From Mesodorylaimus sp. YZB2_4 (Eukaryota; Nematoda; Enoplea; Dorylaimida; Dorylaimidae), in the NCBI GenBank assembly GCA_030248295.1, contig JASANH010000976.1, positions 124,001 through 188,000 of the forward strand: DNA of 64,000 nt, written 5' to 3'. The stretch's first letter is position 1. Every line of letters starts with the position of its first letter. This document shows, in pieces, positions 9,838-22,966 of the stretch. The position numbers and the translations under genes are program-made. Under the pieces are notes generated by a model, which searched no databases, was not told the DNA's origin, and saw only the letters and a list, made by a program, of their open reading frames with translations.

Positions 9838-12800
9838 TTATAGCCTAGCATTGATCAAGTATTTACAACAATGAGTCAGTAGCTGCCTCTCACCATGATG
9901 ACCATTATGACGATTGCCATGGCCATTCTGATGCACTCCGTTGCTGGCGCTGGAGCTCTCCCTCGTGTAGATGTCCAGTCCATATTGTCCTTCGTCGGCG
10001 AATTGAAGGCGGAAAGTGATGGTGTCTCCGCGAACCGATTGAGCCACATATTTCGACAATTTCCGATCGTCCGTGTTATTCTTATGCAAAGCAGCTACGA
10101 ATTCGGCCAGTGGCTTGGACATGCGAAAACGAATTTCCAATTCCTTTCCAGAATTGATAATGGCGTCCTCGTGACTGACAGGGATCATACCGAACAGACG
10201 ATACGCCTTGGCCGGACCCCACTCGCCACTCGCACATTCGGGCAAAGGCACCATGATCACATTCAAGTGGTCGCAGATGATTTTGAATTTACATACGGAC
10301 TTGAATTTCATAGGCTGACCGGTTAAGTATTCGCCAGCAGAGACGTGATTTGCGAAAACGTCCAACAGGAATTCGCCTCGGCAGGGTGTATGCACCCGGA
10401 AGACGACCGAATGGCCAACCACCGACTGCATGACAAATCGTTTCAGGCTGACTCCATTGAATTCGCCTTCTTCGTTTTCGTAGAAACGTAAATTATAATG
10501 AAATATCAAACTGGATATGGCATCCGATGTCATATTGATAGCCACTGTGGCCGCCCCCGTCTTGTCCGCGTACACCACAGCGCGCAGATGAGTGTCGGCG
10601 AAGGAAAGGCCATAGCGGAAGAATAAAGATCGGACAAAAGGCAGATTCTCGAATTCTTGTAGCTGAATAGGACGTTTTAGTAATTGCCATTCGGGTTGGT
10701 GAGGGAAGAATTCGTAAATAAATTCTTCTGGATCAGTCATGAAGTAATGGTCGTCATATTCGTAACGTAGGTTCTCTGAATGACCGACCGAGCGACCATT
10801 CGGATAGCTAGGCGCATCCCGAGCATTCACAAGGTGCCTGGCCCCCCAATTGCATTGGACAAAACGCCAACTTCCATCCAAGAAGACAGCGTTCCAAGTG
10901 TTCCGGAATCGATTGTCTTCAAATTTCATGCCTGGTTGGTAGCCGGCACTTTTACTGTATCCTTTGATGACAACGCAGTGCAGGCCCGCGTAACTGAAAA
11001 CGATATTGCCGTACGAACAATAGGTGAACCGATTTGAAAATGCTTACCTGCATAGACGCTTGAAGAGTACGTGATAGGATTCAGTACCGTATTTGATGCC
11101 TCGTAAGATGCCCATGGGTGTGTTGGGATCGATTCGATAATCAAAGTCCATCAGATTTAGGTTCTTCACCGTAATCCAACGATAAATGGCACTGCAGAAA
11201 GAAAACGATTAGTCATCACCCAACTGATAACTAATTTGATAAGAAAAATTGAGACAAGGTGAAAAACACGTTACTCACCGTGCTTTCTCCACATCCGACT
11301 GACAATACTGGGTCAACTTTGCCACCAAATCTGTGAAACTGTGCTGCTCCGATTGGGCAACACTGATGGCTGTCTGATCTATCGTTTCAAAAATAGTAAC
11401 ATCAGAGTAAACGTCACGTTTACGTCCGATTGGAGGAAATGGTGGCGGTGGTGTAGACGGATAGGAGCTGGTACTAGAGGCGGCTGAACCACCATTCAGA
11501 TCGCCATTCGTACCATTACCATTGATGGCCAATTTCTCCATCTACAAACACATACCTATTTGCATCAAAGGAAGCGAATCTGCTAGCAAAAAGAAACAAG
11601 TTTCCTTACGTGTCTCGCTTGTCGAAACAGGTCCAACATTTCTCGACTCTGTTTCTCGATCAAATCAGCCGTCATTGTTCTTTCCTTTTCTCTCAGACGC
11701 AAATGCAATGTTTCTCGTTGTTTATCCCGTTTTAGTGTGAGCTGTCGGATAAGGTCATCGCGAGCTTTTGCTCCCTTGGAAGACTCACGTTCGTATCTTC
11801 TGGCCAATTCGCCCAACGCCTTCTCCCATTCCTCCTGAAACAAAGTAAGAATGTAACCCGGTGCTGACTACTCATTCAGTTTACTTTCAGCTTCCAGTCT
11901 TTCCAGTCTTGATTTTTTAAACACAAAGACTGCTTAGAAATGTAAAACGATTATTTGGTAAAAGGGTTTGTTTGATTTTCTAAACCGCTATTTTTGAAGG
12001 ATTGCGGCTTTTGCAATGCGTTAGCCCAGATTTAGCAAACAATAGGGCGTGTGCGCGAGATTATGTCCGTTGTTTGAATTGCTATTTTTTCTTATTTGGA
12101 CTACACTCAACCCAATGACAGCGTTCACAGACTTTTTACAGTTTCGAATGGGAAAAATCTGATGACCGAGTTAGTGAAACGCTTGCATTACGAGCACACG
12201 ACTCGCTTTGCTCATTCTACTGTAGAGCTACAGCATAAGTCTATGACAGGGCAGAAAAAGGTCTGGTTTGGAAAGCTGTGCTGTTGGTTTAATGACTAGA
12301 CAGTCGAGTTGGAAACACTTTTTGGCGAACAAATATTGACTTGACTTGACCACTGACGGATGAGACACCGTTTGCCGAGGGGGCAAAGGTACCCTATGTC
12401 TGGTGGAAAGCAAAGTACTAAATAGTCCAGCGTATTTCTGAGGGGTACCCCACTAGTTTGCTTGCTCAAGCTACCAATCTTACTATCAGGTTGTATCCCT
12501 GTAGAACTGCAGTACAACTTACAGCTGATCGTTAGTAGTACGAGGGATGGGGTGTTTGGGGTATCTTGGCAAGCGTGGTATCCAAGACCAACACTAAAGT
12601 ATTTCAGGCCTTATTTGTTGTGTCTCCTCTTTTCTCAGGGGGTACCTAGGCCTTGCCATGTCTTTTGCGTTAGGCACTCTCGTTTCTGAATTTCATCGCG
12701 TACAGTGGGGCATTGTACACCCGTAGAAAATTTGTCTAGCGTAACGTGTGGCACTTGCTCGAAGCAGTGATGCGAGAGAAGGGCAAAAAGGGAATAGGAG

Positions 12801-15800
12801 CGCGGAATAATAGCCCGTTATGGCCAGTGCCGTGGACAAGTTGAAAAACCGTCCTTGACACTACGGCAACGACTGTGACGCGTGCGCACCTTTTCCATGT
12901 CTCCAATGTTCGCATACCGATCAGCCGCGCCATTATTGAACGTCTCGTCAATGTAACCGAACGCGGCATTACAAAGTTTGAAGAAATTGATGACAGCACT
13001 CAGGAAAGTTTGTATTTATAAAAACCGAATCTCAGGGTCACATAAATAGAAAATGGAGTCGTCTGACTTTTCCCATTTTCCGACACAGACAGCCCGCGGA
13101 ACCAGTGAAAGAATGAACCGCCACGCAAGGACAAAAAAGTCGGAAGACGTTGCAGGTCTTATAATGACTCACGAGACCCGCCCTGAGTTGAGATCCTGTC
13201 AATGAACGAAGTTTTCACAATGAGCAGGGACACAACTGTGCACACCCAAAGTATCACGCAATGGACAAAGCACAACCGCTCCAACTCGATGCAACCGCGA
13301 GATCTGATTCAATGCTTACCTTCGTTTCCTGCGAAAATCGTGCCTCTTCTTCCTCCCTCTGCTGCGAAATGCGTTTGTACAAGTCATCTTCCTGTCGTCG
13401 ATGAACCAATTCCAGCCGCGTTTGAGCATCGTAATCCTGAAAGGAAAATTACAGTACAACCTGGGCACTTCACTGCCCAGTGCGGGTATTTGGGGGACCC
13501 TAGTGAGATTGGTCAGCCCTACCACACGCTTACATGAAAAACAGGCCGGCCTCGTTTCCTATTGGAACGATAGCCAGCACGACTATTCATCATCTTCACA
13601 TAAGCTCCCCGAAACGGGTAACTGTCGAGGGTCGAGTGGTGTCGCAAAACGTGTCAACACTCGACACTTGAACCAATGCAATACGAGAAAGTATGGTCGA
13701 ACTTTTTAGTAGATTCAGCCAACAGGACAAAAATAGAGCTGAAATTATTTTTCCCACGCCGTCATACGCCCCAATTCAGAACCCCTACGAGTTCAATAAA
13801 GGCTAAAATAGAAATTGGGAAACCCCACCAGGAATTTTCAATCAGCAGATTTAGGGTGGGCGCAAATGGAAAATAAAACTTGGCAGAAATATAGGCCTAC
13901 TCTAATCAAACACTTGAACTGAGAACAGGCGTGGACAGTTTGAGCAAATCGTTAAGATGGTAGATGATGAAAAGAAGACGACAGGCGAGACCGACTTATT
14001 AGTCAATAGAAGAAGAGACGTCGAAGAAAATTGGGTGCTGAACGTCTTTATTTTCTCGTCGATTGCACTATGCGGCCGTTTTTCACTTTTGACTTTTCGA
14101 CCGAGTGCGAGTAGTTCGTAGGCACACTGGATGAGGCCAAGTTTTAGTTATTTCACGAGCACGGTGTCGTCGTGCGATGAAAAGTTGTGATAAAAATTTT
14201 CATCCTTAACCGCGCTCTGGACTGGTGATGTCCAACGACCGTACAAGGTCTAGACGATCCTGAGAGGTGGCCGACTAAAGTGAGAAATCAAAATCCCATC
14301 TCATCCGCGCTTCTGACATGTTTCATACGCTTTACCAAAACTGGATATTTATCGCTGCTCAATCGGTAGACCTTGAAGAAGCCATCAGTGTCCAGAATCA
14401 TTTATGTCCTTTGACTCATAGCGTGTGAAACGCGTCGCCTTCTAGTGGCACATCAGGTCATCACTTTGTTTTTAGGGTGCAGTCTTTCAGAAGGTGTCTT
14501 GGAATTGCAGTAACGACCCCTAATTGAAAGACTTGTCCTCCTCAGACATTGAGTCCATAAAGTAATGTCGGTGCCTCTTCAAAAAAGTACTGTGGTCAGT
14601 CAGAACACTTTTCTTCAATGTTTGTTTCCCAAAGAAGGCCCAGAACGTGACCAGATCTTTTAAGCGCACTGTCACCACCTATTCACCACCTTTATGACCA
14701 AAATTCTGTCACCCACCTTCAAACGATATTTCAAGACTCTCCTCGACGACTATATTGTTCAGGAGTGTTTTTTTCCAGTTATGACACACTGGTCGATCAC
14801 GTCACACACTCGCACTGTTTCATGTGCTGAATCGAATTCATGCGACACTGACACTTCACCGATTGCTTTCAAAGCCAGCCGTTTTTTAGTTTTTCAAAAG
14901 CGTCATAGGCGTGAGTGCGTGAAAGGGTCTTTTCAAAATTTACCCGGTCCCGAGCCGACGAGTTCATGCAAAGAGTGGGCATAAATAAATATGGACATAG
15001 TGGCAATGATCGCCCACCCCGTGCCAAGCGCAGTTTAGGCAGTGTTGGCGCATAAATAGGTGAAGAATTTCCGCGATTTACGACCGGCGCGTCGTGGCGA
15101 GGCTCGAAAGTAGGCTCGATTGAGATTATGAATCCTAGTGCTCTTAGTCATCGGTTAGTGATCGTTCGTGTATTTGTTTTATGACCGAGTCATAATCCCA
15201 TACCCCCACGATCCCCTCGGCCACGCCCAACCTGAATTCTCTGCGTGTTAGTCAAGTCAATGTCGGATAACTACGTAGTGCATACAACTTCGAGGTTTTG
15301 TCAAAGAAAACATCAGCAACTCTAACTCACATCGAGCAAAACAGGCAAGTCGCCTAAAACTGTTCCAGTCAGCAGAAACCAACCCCAAGTCCTGAACCAA
15401 GTGCCAGGACGCCGGGCGCACTTCCGTACATAGACTGTAAACGAAGGCTGTGCAAATAAATAAAAACTCGAAATCAAAGTCGGAACAAAGTCAAACGGAT
15501 GCGTTCGCGAACCATTGACCTTCCGAAATTGCTCGGACCCGGAGAGCGAAACGAAAACGAAGCGAGATGCGTCTGGCCCGATTGTTCAGTTGATCGTCCG
15601 CCCACCATTCGAGAGTGGGCTGCGATCGATGAGGGGCCAGTCTGGGCACACGTATTTAAATAGCAGGTACATATCGCTGTTGGCGGACGTGCCTGCTGGA
15701 CGAGCAAAAACAGATAGGAGACGTTGAAAAGGCCAATCCAAGGTTAAGAGTTTTGTTTACTCGGGCTTCCTGCTCAAACTTGGCATCGTTCAAGGTCCGC

Positions 15801-18741
15801 AAAGGCGCCAATGGCCACAACACCTTCTTATAAGCAAGAAAACCGCCTTCTATCATTGCGAGGGTGCTGCGGGCAAACAACAGGAACCTGTGACAGTCTC
15901 AACTTGACCGTTCTATCCGATGAAATACGTCGAAAAAATTCAAGCCAGTCAAAAGACGTGGCACCTCATTTCTGCCAGTTTTTGAAAAGTTAGGCATGCA
16001 TTACCATTCGCGCAATCTTGAAATTCATTGCATTCTCAGGTGTAAAAATGCAAAAAGAAAATCGACTTTTCTTGCACCTTTCTTAGAGTGCCAATTTTAG
16101 ATTTTTCGTGTGATACAAGTGCTAAAAGTCGCGCCTTGAGATTTAGTCGACCGTAGAAGGAATGCACGAACTTGTATGTAATGCCATATTTTTAAAAAGA
16201 ATGGCACACAGGCGTACGACCGATGCGGGTCATCGTCCGATGCAGTTTAGACATTGGACACGTCGTCGGCTCGTTTCGATGGCCATTCGTCATTGCGTGG
16301 AACTCAATGTCGCATAACCCGAACCAAACGTTGCACCCATGCACCGCCAATAATATCAAGTTTGACAACGTGTGAAATGCATCGCTCTATGGGCCCGCTT
16401 TTTTCATTCAACGCCCACTATTTTAGGCCTAGACCGCCTCTCTTTGGAATGTACGATGGACATGGTATTCGCACGATTAGACCAAGAAGAAGGGCGATCA
16501 CACAAAACATTACCCATCCAAACTACGCCCATAATCCTCATGCTCAAAGACCAGGCTATTCTTCGTGACACGCGTTGACCGCCGGCAATGACACGAGTCG
16601 AGGTGGGTCCTTGAGTACCAAGTCAGACGAGGAGCAACTGAGCACACGTGGCCCCCTACTAATCTTACGATCGTCCAACCAACCTTTGCATCGAATCGGT
16701 CAAATGACGCAAATGATTGCAAGATTATCGAGAAAAGAGCTCACAGCTGCTCAAACACACACGGACCAAATATGGTTTTCTAGGACCCTCGTCCACGTGA
16801 CTGCGTTAGCATAGCTGCCAGGTGTCACTCTCATATTCATATTCCCTAAGCTGACATGCGATCGCCTTATATAGATGGCTGAGATTTACGCGCTTTGCGT
16901 GGTCCAAGCCGCAGAGGTGCTGTTTTCTCATTCTAGAAGCAGTTGCCCTCTCTAATTACTGTATACAAGGCCCCTCTCCTGCCCTCAACGCCATATTGCG
17001 CAGGGCACCTAAGCAAATAGGAACTGCGCAGACCATCACACCATCACGCGCTCGCAATCAGTGACAGATGTTTGAGACGATTTTTTTTAAGAGGAATAAC
17101 TCGCAATTATTCAGCAGGTCTGACGGCTGAAAAATGTTAACGGCCTTGAAGCAATCTGGGCCACTAGAACCGAAATCAGGTTACAATAATCAGAAGACAT
17201 ATATATTTTAAATTATACAAGAACGTCTTCTAGACGGACAGTTCGGTTGATGCGAAAATAAAAGTACAATGTGCATTCCTCTTTTTCTATGCACTTATAC
17301 TGGGCGTTTATTGAGGCGAGACGGCTGCTTTTACTGCTTTTTTGTCCGTTGCCCTCGGCATCCAGAGATACTAAAACGATCCTCATTTCCAACGTTTGCT
17401 CCAACATGAAATTACGAAGAGTACACAGGAGAAAATGTTTGCTACTCCCACTCCCCTAAAACTGCTTTTGTCCGACTAACCAGTACGCTTTATAAGAAGC
17501 GGTCGGGCGAAATGGCCAAGAACGAGTAAGGCCCGTCCAATTATTTGTATTGTCGAAAAAATCTAGTTTTTCTCACAAGCTCACTCATCGCTATGGAATT
17601 ATCAATTAGGGTGTTGTTGACTGTTCTCCCTCACCATCCCTTTCACTCACCGGACGCCAGTCCGACAAACGAATACAGGCAAATTATAAAGAGAACCTCG
17701 TTAATATAACGCCCCTAATTTTATGAAAAAGGGGAAAAGAAATGGAGTGCAGTACATTTCAGAATATTTTACCAGCACGAACTGGCTTTTCTGGACGAGT
17801 AAACAAGGTTCGACCAGTGGCCGAAATTCTTGGCTCGAGTCGACCTTGGCTCAACACTCGTCGCATTTCGTCATGCAATCGAGACACAGTCCACGCAGCT
17901 CCTTTTGATCTTCGTGCGCAATTTGTTTAACCCGATCTCATGCATTTCGGCTTTTGAATCGTCCCGGCCAAATCCTCGGTTACGCCAAACGAAAATGCGC
18001 CAGTCCTCAGATTAGAACAAGGCTAAACACCACTGCAATGACGAAATCGTGATCGAGCCCGTATTCAACCACTCTCATCACAAGGCGCCTCTCAAAAATG
18101 TATGTCGTGTAACTCATCAAAGACAGCACTCAACCCGGGCCCCCACCCGAAACCACACAAAATGTACCATGTGAGCTTGCTGATCATTACTGATCAGGAC
18201 TTACCAATTCGTAACGGGCACCAGGATGCGTAATCTTGGGATAAGGTTTCTGCAACTCCGTGGCTTTCAGAGCGTGCTGTATTTTAATGTCGCCAATGAC
18301 TGGATGGAAATCTGCTTTCCCATTTCCATTGTGCTGTTGCTCAAAAGCATTCGAGCCATTTCGATGGTGATCGATGTGATCTCGCGATGTGTTCGATGAT
18401 GAGCTATTCGGAGTGTCAGGGCCACCGTTCGTGAAAACTCCGTTGCCACCGTTCGGAATAACATGAGTCGAACCGAGTCGATCAGACACAGGACTGGCGG
18501 CCAATAAGTTCGATCGGTGTGGTATAGGGTCGTGGGGACCAGCAGTGGGCACGTGGTTGGTGCAGTAGACCTCTTGATCGTCAGTATTGTTTCGATTATG
18601 GCAATACGTCTTCAAGGCTAGTCTCGTTCCACAAATGTAACACTTGAAGCAGCCGTGGTGGAAGAACGTGTGGTCCTTCAGAGGGCCCACCTTGTCCGTC
18701 GGATAGACGGGTCGTTTACAACGAAAACACAGTTCTTTCAT
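9838..18741 (-). CDS. ltd-1: LTD-1/hillarin-type LIM and transglutaminase-core protein
   Basis: Six exons join in frame: 18741-18205, 13436-13320, 11834-11610, 11541-11279, 11191-11048 and 10993-9838, about 813 aa. The N-terminus is a LIM zinc-binding domain with CFRC, HHGCFKCYIC and YCTNH ligands. Next come a Ser/Asn/Gly-rich linker, a charged coiled-coil region (exons 2-3, rich in E, K, R and Q), and a transglutaminase-like core (AIYRWITV, GTESYHVLFKRLC, GLHCVVIKGYSKSAGYQPG, RFVQCNWGARHLVN). Two KY-type beta regions end in GQYGLDIYTRE. C. elegans LTD-1 and fly hillarin have this architecture and act at actin-rich or junctional structures; the role here is inferred. The Cys, His and Asp expected of an active core are not present. 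The first intron is 4768 nt, while the others run from 54 to about 1485 nt. Confidence 0.9.
13437..18204. other. Large first intron of ltd-1
   Basis: A 4.8 kb stretch between the LIM exon and the first coiled-coil exon. Open frames here (for example around 14.7 and 16.3 kb) are short, lack splice-linked homology and look random. No transposon ends or tandem repeats were noticed. A regulatory role is possible but unsupported. Confidence 0.4.
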
Positions 18742-21700
18742 AACGTCCCAGCCAGGCAGCTTATCCCAATTGAAGTTTCTTTTTGGCAGGTGAGAGTGAT
18801 GTCAACTGAGCCAAGAACATACACTGACTGTCCGACAAAGGCGCAAAAATGACTGATGTGGATAGGAAACCGGCTGTCTCGAATTTGTGCTGTGTCCAAA
18901 CAGGCGGCGTCGTCAAAATCGCGTGGGCAAGTGTTTAACGCCTCATACTCTATTTAGGAGGTGCGCGAAAAATCCATGCAACCAAATCTGAAAAACCTTA
19001 TTCAATCCATGCGATTCGCCTAATCCGAAGGAGCAGTGATCCGAGTAAAGTAGTGTCTTAATCATAATGTCAATGGGCAGACCTTACTCGATCACCCGAT
19101 TACGATAACGACACGTTTGAGAATTCTTGGGCTCGAATATAAATGTCAAGTAGAATAAAGGCAGATAAAAATTGGAACTGTTATGTTCACAGATATAGTG
19201 GCAAAATTTTGACGCACGTTAAGATGGTGGGGCACCAAGCGAAGAATTGTGGCAGCGAACCAGTTGCCTAAAATTCAAATGTACACCAAGTTTTCTGAAT
19301 TAATCGGGTACTCGCGCAGGGTCGTCCAACATGGATGCGATGGATGGGCGAAAACTAATGGCGCTCGCCCGCAGGTAAGGTGAGTAGGCCAATGTGCGTC
19401 TGGCCTAGGCCAAACATACAATACTTACCTTTTATGCACTTCTATATCTATAATATACGAATGCAGAGATAGGTAGTTTTTCTAGGCTCCCCTGAGTCAA
19501 ACGCGAACGGTTCGAGAAAGGCCAAAAAAACGAAAAGGAACCGGATGAAAATGGGCAGGTTTCGCTGGCCGTCATACGATATACAGTAGCAGAGTGTGGA
19601 CACGATGGACGCGCGTCAGGCCTGCGAGGTACAGGCTAGACTGGCCAAGCGACGGTTCTGTTCGCAAACGGGCAAAAATGGTACCGCCGCCAACAAAGTC
19701 CCTTCGCCAGGGGTTCGGGCAGACGGCAGTTCGTCGATAATAAGTAGTTGCATACAGGTACACACGCGACGCTTAAATAAACACACCCCATGGTGGCTTT
19801 GGTCGACGCCCGTCCAAACGCATGGCGACCCGACGTAAACGAGAACCTCGTCTACAGCCAGTAGCTGAGAGCCAGTCAGGTAAGCTGGAGTATTACTCAC
19901 TGCCAATAGAACAGCAAAAAAGGGAGATGCATCCATCCATCTATGGCAAAGCCCAGGCAGCTGACTAATCCGGCGTCCATAAGGTCTGGACGTGATTGGC
20001 AAAGCCCAAGTCCCAAGTCACGACACAAAACACGTCATAATCGGTCAGATATTTTAATTGTTGGATCATGAAGTTCGAGTGCGTTTTCCAATCGTGATCG
20101 AAAAAACTCATATAATAGAACACGAACGTAGCCGCCAGAATCAACTCTACACCACTACACACCGCCCAGAGCCATAATAACTAGAAATAGGGAAGAGAGC
20201 AGGACGGAAAGCATTCCAATAAAAATTCCAGTTCTAGTAATTTTAAACTTCACGCAATTGCTTTGTGGTATTTCAGATTTTAAAACCCCGGACCAGATTC
20301 CAGCTGATTTTGCTCATACTATGCCCACATGCGGAAAACAGAAACTCCTGGAAATATAGCCAGTTGCACGGGTGAATGGTCCGTTCTCACCCTGGTAGTC
20401 TTCTAAATTCGAAAAACCTGTTCTGGTCAAGACACGATGAAAATTTTTCTGTAGGTAATTCAACTAAAAAGGAAAAGTACATGATCGAACTAGACTAGCC
20501 CAATTTGGGTGCATGAAAACGCCTATCCGTTTCGGGTCGAGAGACAGCTGAATCGAGACTGAGTCTTTGAACGGGTCTAACTGCTGAATAAATAATCAGA
20601 GACAAAAAGAATGGTGTTGACAAAATGGCACTTTGCATATTTACAGTAGTACGGTTCACGGTCAATGTACAGGAGAAATGTGGTTCAAGCGAAAGTATAG
20701 TCCTTGTCTGATCAGCGACCGTGTCGCGAATGAACTACGTAACACTAAATACCGACTAGATATGTTGCAAATGTGGGCGCGAGAAAACAAGAACACACCG
20801 TTTTCAACTGGGCCATAGGCGAATACAGTGGCTAGGAGTACACATGGTCGAAGGGAATAAACCTATGAGTCCAGAAGGACACAAACTTGGACTCGGAAGC
20901 AACCTTGACGACGATGCGCCGCTCGTTTCGCCGGTAGTTTTACGAAGGCGAACTACGATTTCCAGTAGACGTACAATTGGCCTACTGTGCACTAGTCCCT
21001 GTACATTTACGACGTGACAGCGAGTGAGCTCCAGCAATAATAGACAGTGCGAAGGGGTTCATCTTGCAAGAAAAAGGCACGCGAGGTCTCTTGTCCAAAC
21101 TGGCCCTACCGAAAATAGGGGCCTAGCCCTCTCGACTCGAGCTGACCCGCCAAACACATTCTTGCCCTCGCCACTGAACTTGGACGACAGCAAAACTGAG
21201 CTGCTCGATTTGGAGGCGTCAGTTGCGTAAGAAGGCAATCAGCGGGGCAGCGAGAGTGAAATCGACGCGACAATATACGTCGACGACCGCTGATTCGAAT
21301 CATTTGTCAGGGCCGATGACTTTCGACCGTTCGCCCTGACTCGCGCCCCGTCTCAGAGACGAACTGACTCTGAGACTAATCGCAAGAGGCGACCGAGCTT
21401 GGAAAAATGTTCCATTTTCATAAAAGTATAACATAACTCTAAACGGTGAATACACTTTCACTGGGCCTGGCGATCAGGGAGAGTTACAAGTGCCCAGAAC
21501 AATACGACTGGGGGCAGACTCTGACTGGCGCCATATACATTTCATATGGTCCGAATTCGACGACGCCGGTGTCCTCGATCGACAGTGGCACGGAGTGTTT
21601 CGAGAACCTTCTTTATTCGGCACCTCGGTCGTGCCCGTCTCAAGTGCATCTTTTGTCATCACCCGCTATCTGCCCATGATCGTTCAAAACAGCCCTTCGT

Positions 21701-22451
21701 TTTAAAAAATACAAGAATGACAAAACAATAAAAATTCGCGTTTTCCATGTTCTATATTTGTATAAAGCGTAAGGTAAGGACCACGAATAAAATGCAATAT
21801 TTGGGTCACTCCTGGCCTGAACAGTTACTCTAGTTCCAACTACGAGTGCCATGCTGAATTTGGAAGTTTTTTCCAAAATCTTGTGTCAAGATTTTCCCTC
21901 CGACATCATTTTCGAAGCGTCGAAGTGGAAAGCGATGTTGTAGGAACTTTTTCGGACCTTGCCCATTCACACGCTTGATTAAATTAAAGGAGATTGGTGT
22001 TCACGTTCTTGCCATGCGGTCAATTGTATGTGTATAATGGCCAATGAAGGAAGGCGACAAAATCGTGGTAAAAGCAGAGCGTATCCGATTTTGAGTCAAG
22101 GAAATGAGTATCTAATAAACATTCCAATTCTCACCTCGAAAACAGTTCTACTTCCACGAGGCGAACTGTGTTCGCAAAGAATGTGTTTATTGTTCCGCGC
22201 GTAAACACTTGTTTGTAAGAATTTGCCAATATAATTGAACAAACAGTACTTTTTGTATATCAGCCGTAATTGGTGGACTCGAGTGAATCATTGAAAAACT
22301 AGCAGTTTAATCATAGTATGGTATTATCGTGCACAAAAAACTGAGTTTCCGTTTGGTGTTGCACGTGACCTCTTCAATGATGGTTTGACTCCAAGAAGAC
22401 AAATACACATGACAACCAGACAGGACGATTAGCTGGCGTAGGATTTGAGGC
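18742..22451. other. Intergenic region upstream of ltd-1
   Basis: About 3.7 kb with no recognisable gene, apart from one candidate terminal exon at 19965-20180 listed separately. It presumably includes the ltd-1 promoter and any 5' noncoding exons. Confidence 0.35.
19965..20180 (-). CDS. Candidate terminal exon of an unknown membrane protein
   Basis: After a CTATTTCTAG acceptor, a 71-codon frame runs to a stop at 19965. It encodes LLWLWAVCSGVELILAATFV and continues with FYYMSFFDHDWKTHSN, YDVFCVVTWDLGF and a final LWTPD. The first 25 residues are hydrophobic enough for a membrane segment, and the Trp/Phe/Tyr richness looks like protein rather than chance. I could not find matching upstream exons on the minus strand and do not recognise the family. 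It could be a relic or a chance frame. Confidence 0.25.
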   Translation of the reverse strand, partial: LLWLWAVCSGVELILAATFVFYYMSFFDHDWKTHSNFMIQQLKYLTDYDVFCVVTWDLGFANHVQTLWTPD

Positions 22452-22748
22452 ATGGATAGACTGGTGGGGGGGGGGGGGGGTCGGGTACAATTGAGTCCTT
22501 TATGGCAGAATGATGTCAAGCGCGACCCGCAGTTTTTGAAAGATGTCTTCAAGAAAATGATTTATTGGCAGATGATATTAGGAGCATGCCCTGGAAAGGA
22601 GGAAGCAGAATCTGCTTTGAATTGTTTGTTGAATATGGCCTCGTCAGTGAGAAATGGTGAGCCAGTGAAGTGGGACTGGGTTATGGAAATCTTTATAAAA
22701 TGGGGAACAGGATATTTTTTATCTTTCATAAAGAAATCAGGCCAATGA
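22452..22748 (+). CDS. Small unknown ORF with a poly-G run
   Basis: An ATG-started 98-codon frame. After a run of about 15 G near its 5' end (five glycine codons) it encodes a plausible acidic/aromatic polypeptide, including YWQMILGACPGKEEAESALN and EPVKWDWVMEIFIKW. AATAAA-type signals follow near 22801-22835. I do not recognise it. The G run makes the frame upstream unreliable. It could be a small gene, a fragment of an old mobile or captured gene, or chance. Confidence 0.3.
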   Translation: MDRLVGGGGGRVQLSPLWQNDVKRDPQFLKDVFKKMIYWQMILGACPGKEEAESALNCLLNMASSVRNGEPVKWDWVMEIFIKWGTGYFLSFIKKSGQ

Positions 22749-22966
22749 ACCCATCAGGAAAACCACACAGAGAAACTAAGAAAAGATTATTTACTGCGTC
22801 AAATAAAACTTGGAAGTGCTGTTGCACAATAAAAACCGCTGTCTACCAGTGAGTGATAGTGATAAGGTATGTAAGGTGCTAGTGGGTGGTCAATGAAAAG
22901 TGCAGCGAAGAGGCCGTTGATTCGACCGGGCTACTTCTACGTAATTCTTTTCCTCGAGGCCCGTCA

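Noticed and set aside
14694..14984. 96-codon plus-strand frame in the ltd-1 intron
   Set aside because: No splice context, no recognised motif, biased composition. Treated as chance.
19330..19373. Possible short plus-strand first exon (MDAMDGRK) before GTAAGG
   Set aside because: No matching downstream exon or homology. ATG plus donor alone is weak.
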